Of a stretch of 64,000 nucleotides of DNA, positions 19,101 through 27,265 are shown piece by piece (the stretch's first letter is position 1; each line of letters opens with the position of its first letter). The notes beneath the pieces are model-generated. The model was given only the letters and a program-made list of their open reading frames with translations, had not been told where the DNA came from and made no database searches. Source of the stretch: Mycolicibacterium parafortuitum (GTDB lineage Bacteria; Actinomycetota; Actinomycetes; Mycobacteriales; Mycobacteriaceae); the NCBI RefSeq assembly GCF_002086815.1, contig NZ_MVID01000005.1, positions 173,398 to 237,397 of the forward strand. Direction: 5' to 3'. The translations under genes and the position numbers were made by a program.

Positions 19101-19138
19101 TACGGCCCCGATATTCCAGTTCTGGAACATCGGGGCCG
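19101..19138 (-). terminator. Long hairpin after the NCS1 transporter gene, directly before PadR-2
   Basis: Outer arms acggccccgat and atcggggccgt are perfectly complementary. The inner part ttccag-tt-ctggaa extends the stem almost to the loop, with one unpaired position per side. It starts 13 nt after the transporter stop on the minus strand. It lacks a T-tract. The inner 14-bp palindrome could also be bound by PadR-2, whose start codon is 10 nt away. Confidence 0.6.
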
Positions 19139-19151
19139 TCTGCGGCCTGGA

Positions 19152-20708
19152 TCAGCCCTCGACGAGCTCGGCGCCCTGGGGCAGACGCAGCGCGGTCAGC
19201 TTCCACGGGCCCCGGGTGGCGAACACGTGGTAGAGACCGAACGCGACGCCGCAGCCGATGAACCAGCTGTACTGCGCCGCGGTCGTCATGCCGGTCACGT
19301 ATCCGCCGAGCAGCACCGGGATCACGGCCAGCAGCGCGCCGACGATCGTCGCCGCGACGGCTGCCGGGTTGTAGCCCTTGCGGTACCAGTAGTTGCCTGT
19401 CTCGGTCATCCGGAACAGGTCGTCGACGACGATCTTCTGCTTGCGGACCAGGTAGTAGTCACAGATCAGCACGCCGAACAGCGGACCGATGAACGCACCG
19501 AGCGTCTCCAGGGTGTAGTGGATGACCTCGGGGTTGCTGTAGAGGTTCCACGGCGTCAGCAGCACCGATCCGATCGCGGCGATCATGCCGCCCATCCGCC
19601 AGCTGATCTTCTGCGGGCTGACGTTGGAGAAGTCGAACGCCGGGCTGATGAAGTTGGCGACGATGTTGATGCCGATCGTCGCGATCGTGAACGTCAGCGC
19701 GCCCAGCACGATCGCGGTGGTGCTGTCGATGCGGGCGACGGTCTCCACCGGGTCGGTCAGCAGTTCACCGAACACCGGCACCGTCGCGGCCGCGGTGACC
19801 ACCACGAGCAGCGAGAACACCAGGAAGTTCACCGGCAGCCCGAGGAAGTTGCCCTTCTTGACCGACTCGAAACTGCGGCCGTAGCGGGCGAAGTCGCCGA
19901 AGTTCAGCATCGGGCCGGAGAAGTACGACACCACCAGCGCGATCGCGCCGAGCATGATCGCCAGGGTGTTGCCCTGCTTCTCGCCGCCCAGGGTGAGGCT
20001 GACGTGCCAGCCCGACTTCCACAACAGGTAGCCGCACAGGATGAACATCACGACATAGACCGCGGGACCGCAGAAGTCGATGAACTTGCGGATCGATTCC
20101 ATCCCGCGCCAGAACACGCAGGCCTGCAGCACCCACAGCAGCATGAAGCTGCACCAGCCCAGCAGCGACAGCCCGGTGAACCCGTACTGGTCGACGTCGG
20201 CGTACGGAGCCAGCCCGGGAAACAGCTTGAGCAGCACCACATCCAGCGCGGCGGAGGCGAGGTAGGTCTGGATGCCGTACCAGGCGACCGCGATCAGGCC
20301 ACGGATGATCGCGGGGATGTTGGCGCCGAGCACGCCGAACGAACTGCGGCAGACCACCGGGTACGGCACCCCGGCCTGCTGGCTCGGTTTGGCGACCAGG
20401 TTGCAGAAGACGTTGACGATGACGATGCCGACCAGCAGCGCGATCAGCACCTGCCAGCTGGCCAGGCCGAGCGCGAACAGGCTGCCCGCGGTCACGTACC
20501 CGCCGACGCTGTGCACGTCCGACATCCAGAACGCGAAGATGTTGTACGAACTCCAGGACTGCTTGCCCAGCGGTGCGAGGTCCTCGTTGGTCAACCGTGG
20601 GTCGTAGTCGTCTTTGATGACACCCCCGCCGACCGGGTGTCCTGCGGCTTCGACGATGTCGTTGGCGCCGACCACGGCGCTGGGAGGCAGATCTCGGATG
20701 TCTGACAT
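19152..20708 (-). CDS. NCS1-family nucleobase/hydantoin-type cation symporter
   Basis: This 518-residue membrane protein has about 12 hydrophobic segments. NCS1 markers are NEDLAPLGKQSWSSYNIFAFW (start), GVPYPVVCRSSFGVLGANIPA (TM3 loop), YGIQTYLASAALD, and NFGDFARYGRS (about 269-279), as in Mhp1 and PucI proteins. Candidate substrates are uracil, allantoin, hydantoins, cytosine or thiamine; the sequence does not decide. ATG 20708 has aggaag upstream. The gene follows a GntR/FCD regulator on the same strand by 93 nt. Confidence 0.92.
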   Translation of the reverse strand: MSDIRDLPPSAVVGANDIVEAAGHPVGGGVIKDDYDPRLTNEDLAPLGKQSWSSYNIFAFWMSDVHSVGGYVTAGSLFALGLASWQVLIALLVGIVIVNVFCNLVAKPSQQAGVPYPVVCRSSFGVLGANIPAIIRGLIAVAWYGIQTYLASAALDVVLLKLFPGLAPYADVDQYGFTGLSLLGWCSFMLLWVLQACVFWRGMESIRKFIDFCGPAVYVVMFILCGYLLWKSGWHVSLTLGGEKQGNTLAIMLGAIALVVSYFSGPMLNFGDFARYGRSFESVKKGNFLGLPVNFLVFSLLVVVTAAATVPVFGELLTDPVETVARIDSTTAIVLGALTFTIATIGINIVANFISPAFDFSNVSPQKISWRMGGMIAAIGSVLLTPWNLYSNPEVIHYTLETLGAFIGPLFGVLICDYYLVRKQKIVVDDLFRMTETGNYWYRKGYNPAAVAATIVGALLAVIPVLLGGYVTGMTTAAQYSWFIGCGVAFGLYHVFATRGPWKLTALRLPQGAELVEG

Positions 20709-20801
20709 TGCTGCGCTTCCTGCCTGTGAACGGAGGGTCGTTTGCAGGGAAGCTAGTTACGGCGTGTTTCCTGACCGTTGCGCCGAGAATATATTTCTGG
20801 G

Positions 20802-21503
20802 TTACCGGTCGCCGAGTACCAGGCCGGTGTCGGTCGGCAGCGATTCGACGACGACGTTGAGGCGCCTGTTGTGGACCGCGGCGGCGGCGAGTAGCCCGTC
20901 GGCGTCGCCGGCGAGGAACGCGTCGAGCATCACCCGGTGGTCCTCGTGCAGCAGGACGCGCTGTTGCGGCTCGACATGCACCATCAGCTGCACGGGTTCG
21001 GTGATGTTCCAAGCGGATTCGAGCATGTGTACCAGTCGCAGCATCCGTGACGGTCGGCTCAGCGCCATGTGAAACTGCCTGCTGTGCCGGTGATAGGCCT
21101 GGGCGTCGTCGAATTTCAGTGCCTGCTGCAGGGTTTCGTGGACGTCGGCCAGGTGTGCGCGGTCGGATTCGGTGGCGTTGACGACCGCGGCCGCCATCGC
21201 CGCCGATTCCAGCGTCTCGCGGACCAGGTACATCTCGACGAGTTCGCTTGCGGTCAGCTGCGCGACGGCATAACCCGAGTTCTGCCGGTGCTGGACCAGT
21301 CCCTCGGCGGTGAGGGTCTTCAGGCTCTCCCGCACCGGGATGTGGCTGACGCCGAACATCTCGGCGACCTCGCCGACGGGGATCGGGGTTCCAGGCGGTA
21401 CGGCGCCGTCGAGGATCACCCGGCGCAGCTCGTCGACGATGCTCACGGCGTCACGGCCGACCGCCGCCTTGAACAGCGCGGCGGAGTGTCGGCGATCCGG
21501 CAT
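20802..21503 (-). CDS. GntR-family regulator (FCD subfamily)
   Basis: The 233-residue protein has an N-terminal winged helix with PVGEVAEMFGVSHIPVRESL (about 42-61), then KTLTAEGLVQH. A C-terminal FCD domain follows with YLVRETLES, HRHSRQFHMAL and a late EDHRVMLDAFLAGDADG, giving the usual Asp/His metal-site spacing. It is upstream of the NCS1 transporter on the same strand and divergent from a carotenoid oxygenase. A near-perfect 24-bp palindrome lies in the divergent gap and is its likely operator. Confidence 0.9.
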   Translation of the reverse strand: MPDRRHSAALFKAAVGRDAVSIVDELRRVILDGAVPPGTPIPVGEVAEMFGVSHIPVRESLKTLTAEGLVQHRQNSGYAVAQLTASELVEMYLVRETLESAAMAAAVVNATESDRAHLADVHETLQQALKFDDAQAYHRHSRQFHMALSRPSRMLRLVHMLESAWNITEPVQLMVHVEPQQRVLLHEDHRVMLDAFLAGDADGLLAAAAVHNRRLNVVVESLPTDTGLVLGDR

Positions 21504-21550
21504 CCCGAGATCTTCCTCCTTCCGCGGGTGGCCGGCGACTCAAGAACATT

Positions 21551-21574
21551 CCACTATTGACATGTCACTAGTGG
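21551..21574. promoter_or_regulatory. 24-bp near-perfect palindrome between gntR and the carotenoid oxygenase gene
   Basis: The arms ccacta and tagtgg flank tgacatgtca, and the whole 24-bp block has 11 of 12 complementary pairs. It is 48 nt upstream of the gntR start and 38 nt upstream of the oxygenase ATG. It is the only strong symmetry in the gap. GntR-family operators are short palindromes, so this is a good candidate for control in both directions. Confidence 0.65.
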
Positions 21575-21611
21575 GGTGTCAGTGTGAGGTAACCGCGACA
21601 GGAGGTTCACG

Positions 21612-22946
21612 ATGACCGACACCGCCCCGGATCAGACCGATCCCGCCCGGGAAATCTTCCAGGTCGGCAACTACGCGCCGGTTCCCGACGAACTCACCGC
21701 GACCGATCTGCCCGTCGAGGGCGCCATCCCGCCGGAGATCGACGGCTGGTACCTGCGGAACGGTCCGAACCCCCGCGAGGCCACCGGGCACTGGTTCACC
21801 GGCGACGGCATGATCCACGGCGTCCGCATCGAGAACGGCCGCGCGGCGTGGTACCGCAACCGCTGGGTGCGCACCGACAGCTTCATCGACCCGTTCCCGG
21901 TCTACAACGAGGACGGCACCCGGAACCTGCGCTCCAGCGTCGCGAACACCCACGTCGTCAACCATGCGGGGAAGACGCTGGCGCTCGTCGAATCGTCGCT
22001 GCCCTACGAGATCACCAACGACCTGGAGACCGTCGGCGCCTACGACTTCGGCGGCAAGCTCACCGACGCGATGACCGCGCATCCGAAGATCTGCCCGACC
22101 ACCGGAGAGTTGCACTTCTTCGGGTACGGCAACATCTTCACCCCGCACGTCACCTATCACCGCGCAGATGCCAACGGCGAGTTGGTGATCGACCGACCGC
22201 TCGAGGTTCCGGCGTTGACGATGATGCACGACTTCGCGCTGACGCAGAACTACGTCGTGTTCATGGACCTGCCGATCGTGTTCAACTTCGACATCGCGAT
22301 GCGCGGCGAAGGCGATATGCCGTACCGGTGGGACGACTCGTACGGTGCCCGGTTCGGGCTCCTGCGCCGCGACGATCCGTTCGGCGAGGTGCGCTGGTTC
22401 GACATCGACCCGTGCTACGTCTTCCACGTCGCCAACGCCTATGACGCCGGCTCCACGCTGGTGCTGCAGGCGGTGCGCTATCCCGAACTGTGGCGGGACA
22501 ACGGCGGATTCGACGCCGAGGGGGTGATGTGGACGTGGCGGATCGACCTCGGCACCGGCGCGGTGAGCGAGGGCCCACTCGACGATCGCATCGTCGAGTT
22601 CCCCCGCATCGACGACCGGCTCGCGACCCTGCCCGCGCGCTACGCGGTGTCGGTCGGCGATGCGCGACTGATCCGTCACGACCTGACCACCGGCGCGGCC
22701 GAGGAACACGGATTCGGTACCTCGGAATCGCCGGGCGGGCCGGGGGAAGCGGTCTTCGTGCCGTCGTCGTCCGGTCCGGCCGACGAGAGCAGCGGGTGGT
22801 ACGTCGCCTACGTCTACGATCCGGCGCGCGACGGCAGCGATCTGGTGATCATCGACGCATCCGATTTCACCAGTCCGCCGGTGGCGAGGATCAAACTGCC
22901 GCAACGGGTTCCATACGGGTTCCACGGCAACTGGATACCGGCCTAG
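21612..22946 (+). CDS. Carotenoid oxygenase (RPE65/CCD family)
   Basis: These iron(II) enzymes cleave a C=C bond of apocarotenoids or of stilbene- and lignin-type phenylpropenes. The 444-residue protein has the N-terminal GWYLRNGPNP (about 45-54). All four iron-ligand His positions are in place: AHPKICP (His157), MMHDFALT (His206), FHVANAYD (His272) and GFHGNW (His438). ATG 21612 follows a strong site (aggagg). The gene is divergent from gntR. Its substrate is undetermined; no carotenoid genes are nearby. Confidence 0.92.
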   Translation: MTDTAPDQTDPAREIFQVGNYAPVPDELTATDLPVEGAIPPEIDGWYLRNGPNPREATGHWFTGDGMIHGVRIENGRAAWYRNRWVRTDSFIDPFPVYNEDGTRNLRSSVANTHVVNHAGKTLALVESSLPYEITNDLETVGAYDFGGKLTDAMTAHPKICPTTGELHFFGYGNIFTPHVTYHRADANGELVIDRPLEVPALTMMHDFALTQNYVVFMDLPIVFNFDIAMRGEGDMPYRWDDSYGARFGLLRRDDPFGEVRWFDIDPCYVFHVANAYDAGSTLVLQAVRYPELWRDNGGFDAEGVMWTWRIDLGTGAVSEGPLDDRIVEFPRIDDRLATLPARYAVSVGDARLIRHDLTTGAAEEHGFGTSESPGGPGEAVFVPSSSGPADESSGWYVAYVYDPARDGSDLVIIDASDFTSPPVARIKLPQRVPYGFHGNWIPA

Positions 22947-22959
22947 CGGGACGGTCCGG

Positions 22960-23796
22960 TCAGGAGGGCGGGGCGAACCCGCCCGGGCCCGGCGGCATGG
23001 GCATCGGCGGGGGTGGCGGCGCGGTCCAGTGGGACGCCGCCGGGTTCTGCTGCAGCCGGTCGAGTTCGCGGCGGTGCCGCTCGGCCAGGACGGCGGCGAG
23101 CACCATCCCCGGGGGTGTCCCCGGCGGCGGTGGCGGCGAGATCCGTGACACCACGTCGGAGGTGATCCGGTAGGCCATCTGGTCACGCACCTGGGGATCC
23201 AACTGCGGTGCGCGGGCCAGGAATTGGCGCGCCATATCGGCCTGCGCCGGGGCCAGTCCGGAAAGCTGCAGCGTCGAGGCCCACCAGGCCAGCTGCGGCG
23301 GCATCGCCGGCGGCGGCGCCTGACGTGCGGCTCGTTCGCTGATCACCACGGTGCCGGCGAAGATGTCGCCGACGCGTTTGCCCTGCGGCGACAGCATGCT
23401 GCACAGCACGGCCGGGGCACCGGTCAGCATCCAGAGTTCGATCACCCCGGCCAGCGCGCGGAACAGCGCCTGCCGGAAGCGTTCAGGGCTACCGTCGTCG
23501 GACACCACCCGCAGGCCCAGCGCCATCTTGCCGAGCGTCCTGCCCCGGGTGGCGGTCTCGAAGATCGCCGGATACCCGACGATCGCGAGCACCGTGAAGA
23601 TGATCAGCACCGCCGCGGAGAACGCCGGGTCCGTGTCGTTCAACGTCAGCGCCCACAGCAGCACCCCGGCGACGTAGAGCAGCGCGACGACGGTGACGTC
23701 GATCAGCGCCGACAGCACCCGTACCGGCAGCTGGGCGATCTGGATGTCGAGGACCACGGCGTCGCCGGTCACCACGGGTTGTTGCTGGCCGACCAT
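22960..23796 (-). CDS. RDD-family membrane protein (Rv3695-like)
   Basis: The 278-residue protein has an RDD domain (about 20-160) with LPVRVLSALIDVTVVALL, GRTLGKMALGLRVV and KRVGDIFAGTVVI. The family is named for its conserved Arg and two Asp. The C-terminal half is soluble and ends in a proline/methionine-rich tail. It starts 28 nt from the divergent SpoIIM gene. Both genes belong to a conserved mycobacterial locus with the MoxR operon; the function is not known. Confidence 0.88.
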   Translation of the reverse strand: MVGQQQPVVTGDAVVLDIQIAQLPVRVLSALIDVTVVALLYVAGVLLWALTLNDTDPAFSAAVLIIFTVLAIVGYPAIFETATRGRTLGKMALGLRVVSDDGSPERFRQALFRALAGVIELWMLTGAPAVLCSMLSPQGKRVGDIFAGTVVISERAARQAPPPAMPPQLAWWASTLQLSGLAPAQADMARQFLARAPQLDPQVRDQMAYRITSDVVSRISPPPPPGTPPGMVLAAVLAERHRRELDRLQQNPAASHWTAPPPPPMPMPPGPGGFAPPS

Positions 23797-23824
23797 AACT
23801 AGCCACGCTACTAAAGTCGCGGGA

Positions 23825-24817
23825 GTGGATGTCGATGCGTTTGTCCTGGCGAACCGGCCGACGTGGGACCGCCTCGAGTATCTGGTCAAGCGGAAACGGC
23901 ATCTGACCGGCGCGGAGGTCGACGAATTGGTCGACCTGTACCAGCGGGTGTCGACGCACCTGTCGATCGTGCGGTCGTCGTCCTCGGACGCGGTGCTGGT
24001 CGGCAAGCTGTCCGGGCTCGTCGCGCGGGCGCGTGCCGTCGTCACCGGCGCCCACGCCCCGCTGTGGCGGGAGTTCGCCCGGTTCTGGACCGTGTCGTTC
24101 CCGGTGGTGGTGTTCCGCTCGTGGCGCTGGTGGGTGGCGTCCGGGGCGGCGTTCTACCTGGTTGCCGCTGTCGTCGCGGTGTGGGTGGCGCGCAATCCCG
24201 AGGTTCAGGCGGCGATCGGCACGCCCAGTGAGATCGCGCAGATCGTCAACCACGACTTCGCCGACTACTACAGCGAGCACCCGGCGTCGTCGTTCGCGCT
24301 GCAGGTCTGGGTGAACAACGCGTGGGTGGCCGCGCAGTGCATCACGATGGCGATCCTGCTGGGGATCCCGATCCCGTACATCCTGTTCCAGAACGCGGCC
24401 AACCTCGGGGTCAACGCCGGCCTGATGTTCGACGCCGGTCGCGGTGACATCTTTCTCGGGCTGATCACCCCGCACGGGCTCATCGAGCTGACGGCCGTGT
24501 TCGTCGCGGCCGGGGTCGGGATGCGGCTGGGCTGGTCGGTGATCGCGCCGGGGGACCGGCCGCGCAGCCAGGTGCTCGCCGAGCAGGGCCGCGCCGTCGT
24601 CTCGGTGGCGATCGGGCTGGTGGCGGTGCTGCTGGTGGCCGGTGCGATCGAAGGGTTCGTGACCCCATCCTCGTTGCCGACCGCGGCGCGCGTGACGATC
24701 GGCGTGCTGGCGCTGGCGGCGTTCATCGGCTACGTCGTGTACTTCGGGCGGCGCGCGGTCGCGGCGGGGGAGACCGGCGACATCGAGAACGCCCCGGACG
24801 TGCTGCCCACGGGGTAG
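23825..24817 (+). CDS. Stage II sporulation protein M-like membrane protein (Rv3694c-like)
   Basis: This 330-residue SpoIIM-like protein has about five hydrophobic segments after a soluble helical N-terminus (VDVDAFVLANRP to about residue 90). Characteristic parts are VSFPVVVFRSWRWW, the polar loop FADYYSEHPAS, FALQVWVNNAWVA and LITPHGLIELTAVF. The start is GTG 23825; no spore role applies in mycobacteria. Its gene neighbours (RDD, DUF58, MoxR) suggest a cell-envelope or protein-assembly process. Confidence 0.88.
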   Translation: MDVDAFVLANRPTWDRLEYLVKRKRHLTGAEVDELVDLYQRVSTHLSIVRSSSSDAVLVGKLSGLVARARAVVTGAHAPLWREFARFWTVSFPVVVFRSWRWWVASGAAFYLVAAVVAVWVARNPEVQAAIGTPSEIAQIVNHDFADYYSEHPASSFALQVWVNNAWVAAQCITMAILLGIPIPYILFQNAANLGVNAGLMFDAGRGDIFLGLITPHGLIELTAVFVAAGVGMRLGWSVIAPGDRPRSQVLAEQGRAVVSVAIGLVAVLLVAGAIEGFVTPSSLPTAARVTIGVLALAAFIGYVVYFGRRAVAAGETGDIENAPDVLPTG

Positions 24818-24827
24818 GTCTTTCTCG

Positions 24828-24884
24828 CGAGCAGACACACACTCGCGCGACACGCTCGCGACACGCCGGACTTCGCGTCTGCTC
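24828..24884. repeat. 57-bp REP-like repeat, copy 1
   Basis: The element starts cgagcagacaca and ends cgcgtctgctc, so its ends carry the 8-bp inverted repeat gagcagac/gtctgctc. It begins 11 nt after the SpoIIM stop and touches the stop codon of the AbiEi-like gene. It matches copy 2 at 53 of 57 positions in the same orientation. Confidence 0.85.
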
Positions 24885-25797
24885 AGCAGGCCAGGGCGGC
24901 GCGCTCCAGGTGATCGTTGAGGCGTGCGGCCATGCGGGCGGGATGGAGCCGGACGTCGGAGACGACGATCGGGACGACCGTCCACCCGCCGTGCTGGATT
25001 CCAGCGAGACGTCTCCTGTCCCTGAGCATCTCGGCCGGCCCCGAATGCCAATCGATACTTTCGTACTCCGCGGCCACCAGGTGCTCGGGCCAGGCGAAGT
25101 CGACGCGCCAGCTCCCGTCCGCCCCGTCGATGACGTACTGCAGCTCGGGACGGGGAACGCCGAAGTCGTGCATCACCAGCCGCGCCTCGCTCTCCATCGG
25201 GGACTCGGCGCGACCGTCGGCGATGCACAGCAGTTCGCGCACTCTGACGATGCCGCGGCGTCCGCGCTGCTCGTGCGCCGCGGCGTCCAATTCGGCGGGC
25301 GAGCAGAGCCCGGAGTGCAACACCGCGTCCAAGGTGGCCAGGGCACGCGGGCGGGTGAGCGTGCGCGCGACCTCGACAGCCGTCCACGCCGGTGTGGTGG
25401 CCAGGCGACCGTTGACGCGGCGCAGCGGAGCACCGACGCGCTGGTGCACCATCAGGCCGACGGTCGGGCGGACGCGCACGCCCGGATCGAGGATGTGGAT
25501 CGCCGTCGTGGCTTCGGTGTCGAACTCGTAGAGCCTGGCCGCGGTGCCCATACAGGCGACGGCGCGCCGGCCGATGAAGGCATCGAGAGCAGCCAGCCTT
25601 CCCCAGTAATCGGGTTCGGCCATCGCGTACACCCCGTGCCACACGCGGACCAGCTCACCCCGGCGCACGAGCCCATCGAGCTGCTGACGCGAGATGGCCC
25701 CGAGGAGCGTGGCTGTCCTGGCATACCCGCCGGCGGCCCGCACGAGGTCCTCGACTGCTTTATGCACACCTGGATCGTCGCGCCGACGCACAGGCAT
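24883..25797 (-). CDS. AbiEi-like winged-helix/DUF559 protein
   Basis: The protein is about 304 residues from ATG 25797. The N-terminal part (about 1-60) resembles the AbiEi antitoxin winged helix: GGYARTATLLGAISRQQLDG, then LVRRGELVRVWHGVYAM. The C-terminal part (about 205-300) looks like the DUF559/Vsr-type nuclease fold, with ESEARLVMHDFG, WRVDFAWPEHLVAAEYE and DRRRLAGIQHGGWTVVPI, so a metal-binding Asp/Glu set may be present. No partner toxin gene is adjacent. It lies between two 57-bp repeats inside an otherwise conserved locus, suggesting it was inserted. A longer reading to 25884 would run into repeat copy 2 and is less likely. Confidence 0.78.
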   Translation of the reverse strand: MPVRRRDDPGVHKAVEDLVRAAGGYARTATLLGAISRQQLDGLVRRGELVRVWHGVYAMAEPDYWGRLAALDAFIGRRAVACMGTAARLYEFDTEATTAIHILDPGVRVRPTVGLMVHQRVGAPLRRVNGRLATTPAWTAVEVARTLTRPRALATLDAVLHSGLCSPAELDAAAHEQRGRRGIVRVRELLCIADGRAESPMESEARLVMHDFGVPRPELQYVIDGADGSWRVDFAWPEHLVAAEYESIDWHSGPAEMLRDRRRLAGIQHGGWTVVPIVVSDVRLHPARMAARLNDHLERAALAC

Positions 25798-25858
25798 GAC
25801 GTGGCACCAGCTGCACCGGCTGGGGATGAAATCGGTTGTGGGGATGGGTCTCTGCTGC

Positions 25859-25915
25859 CGAGCAGACACAAACTCGCACGACACGCCCGCGACACGCCGG
25901 AGTTCGCGTCTGCTC
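25859..25915. repeat. 57-bp REP-like repeat, copy 2
   Basis: This is the direct copy of the element at 24828-24884 with four substitutions and no length change. It lies 15 nt from the end of the DUF58 gene and 61 nt upstream of the AbiEi-like start. Both copies keep the terminal gagcagac/gtctgctc pair. Confidence 0.85.
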
Positions 25916-25930
25916 GCGGAGAAAGGTGAC

Positions 25931-27256
25931 CTACAGCCGGCCGGTGGCCTTCATCGCCAGGTAGTGGTCGGCGAGGTCCGGGGCGAGCTCGTCGGGCGGC
26001 GAGTCGACGACCTCGACGCCCATGCCGCGCAGCCGCGAGGCCACCGCGCGGCGATCGTTGCGGGCCCGCTCCGCGGCGGCGGCGTCGTAGACCTCGACGG
26101 CGTCGGCGCGGCCCGCGGCCAAGGTGTCCACCCGCGGGTCGGACACCGCGGCCACCAGCACCCGATGTTTGGCGGTCAACTGAGGCAGCACGCTGAGCAG
26201 CCCTTCGTCGATCGCCGACGCATTCAGGTCGGTCAGTAGCACCACCAGGGCGCTCCGCCGCACCCGCCGCTGCACCGCCGCGACCATCGCCCGCGCATCC
26301 GATTCGACCAGCGCGGGTTCCAGCGGCGCCATCGCCGAGACCAGCTTGGCCAGCAGTTCGGTCCGTGACGCGTTGACCACCGCCGCGCGTGTCTCCCGGT
26401 CATGTGCCAGCAGGTCGACGTGGTCACCGGCGCGGGCGGCCAACGCGGCCAGCAGCAGCGCGGCATCCATCGACCAGTCCAGCCGTGGCCAGCCGGTGGC
26501 GGGATTCGCGCCGGTCGGATCCACCCCGACCCGGCCGGCCGAGGTGCGCCCGGTGTCGAGCACGATCAGCACCCGCCGGTCCCGCTCGGGGCGCCAGGTG
26601 CGCACGACGACGTCGGCGCGCCGTGCAGTGGCGCGCCAGTCGATGGAGCGGACGTCATCGCCGACCACATACTCACGCAGCGAGTCGAATTCGGTGCCCT
26701 GACCGCGGATCAGCACCGGCGTCATGCCCTCCAGCTCGCGCAGCCGTGCCAGCCTCGACGGGAGATGCTTGCGCGACAGGAACGGCGGCAGGATCCGGAT
26801 CTGCCACGGCACCCGGTGCGACGCCTGCCGCCCGGCCAGCCCGAGCGGCCCGACCGACCGCGCGGTGACCAGCGCCGAAACCTGATCCCCACGCCGCGCC
26901 GGCTGTAGCTCGGTGGCCACCTGGATGCGTTGTCCGCCGGCCAGATTCACCGGATGGATGCGCGGCTGCGCCCGCGCACTCGGTGCCCACGCGTCGCGGA
27001 CCACCCCGCGGAACCGGGCGCGACCGGGATTCTCCACCGTCAGCTCCGCCACCACCGGTTGCCCCAGCCGCGCCGACGTCGGCCCGCTGCGCGTGAGCCG
27101 CAGCGCACGCGGGCTGCCCGCCAGCGCGACGTCGACGATCACCGCCACCGCCAGCAACAACGCCAGCACCCCGAAAACGACTGCGGGGGAAGGGGAGAGT
27201 ACGACGGGTAGCGCGCACAGCAGTGCGATGAGCGCGGCCCGGCCGGTGAGAACCAC
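25931..27256 (-). CDS. DUF58 family protein (Rv3693-like)
   Basis: This 441-residue protein has two N-terminal membrane helices (about 6-46), then a DUF58 module. The core signature is TEFDSLREYVVGDDVRSIDWRATAR (about 187-211), followed by a VWA-like domain with VLIVLDTGRTSAG and VVLLTDLNAS, suggesting a partial metal-ion site. The GTG start 27256 is 9 nt after moxR. DUF58 proteins commonly partner MoxR AAA ATPases; a chaperone or maturation role is inferred. Confidence 0.9.
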   Translation of the reverse strand: MVLTGRAALIALLCALPVVLSPSPAVVFGVLALLLAVAVIVDVALAGSPRALRLTRSGPTSARLGQPVVAELTVENPGRARFRGVVRDAWAPSARAQPRIHPVNLAGGQRIQVATELQPARRGDQVSALVTARSVGPLGLAGRQASHRVPWQIRILPPFLSRKHLPSRLARLRELEGMTPVLIRGQGTEFDSLREYVVGDDVRSIDWRATARRADVVVRTWRPERDRRVLIVLDTGRTSAGRVGVDPTGANPATGWPRLDWSMDAALLLAALAARAGDHVDLLAHDRETRAAVVNASRTELLAKLVSAMAPLEPALVESDARAMVAAVQRRVRRSALVVLLTDLNASAIDEGLLSVLPQLTAKHRVLVAAVSDPRVDTLAAGRADAVEVYDAAAAERARNDRRAVASRLRGMGVEVVDSPPDELAPDLADHYLAMKATGRL

Positions 27257-27265
27257 AGCGGTCGG

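Noticed and set aside
24883..25797. AbiE toxin-antitoxin system
   Set aside because: No nucleotidyltransferase toxin gene lies on either side; only a single AbiEi-like protein is present.
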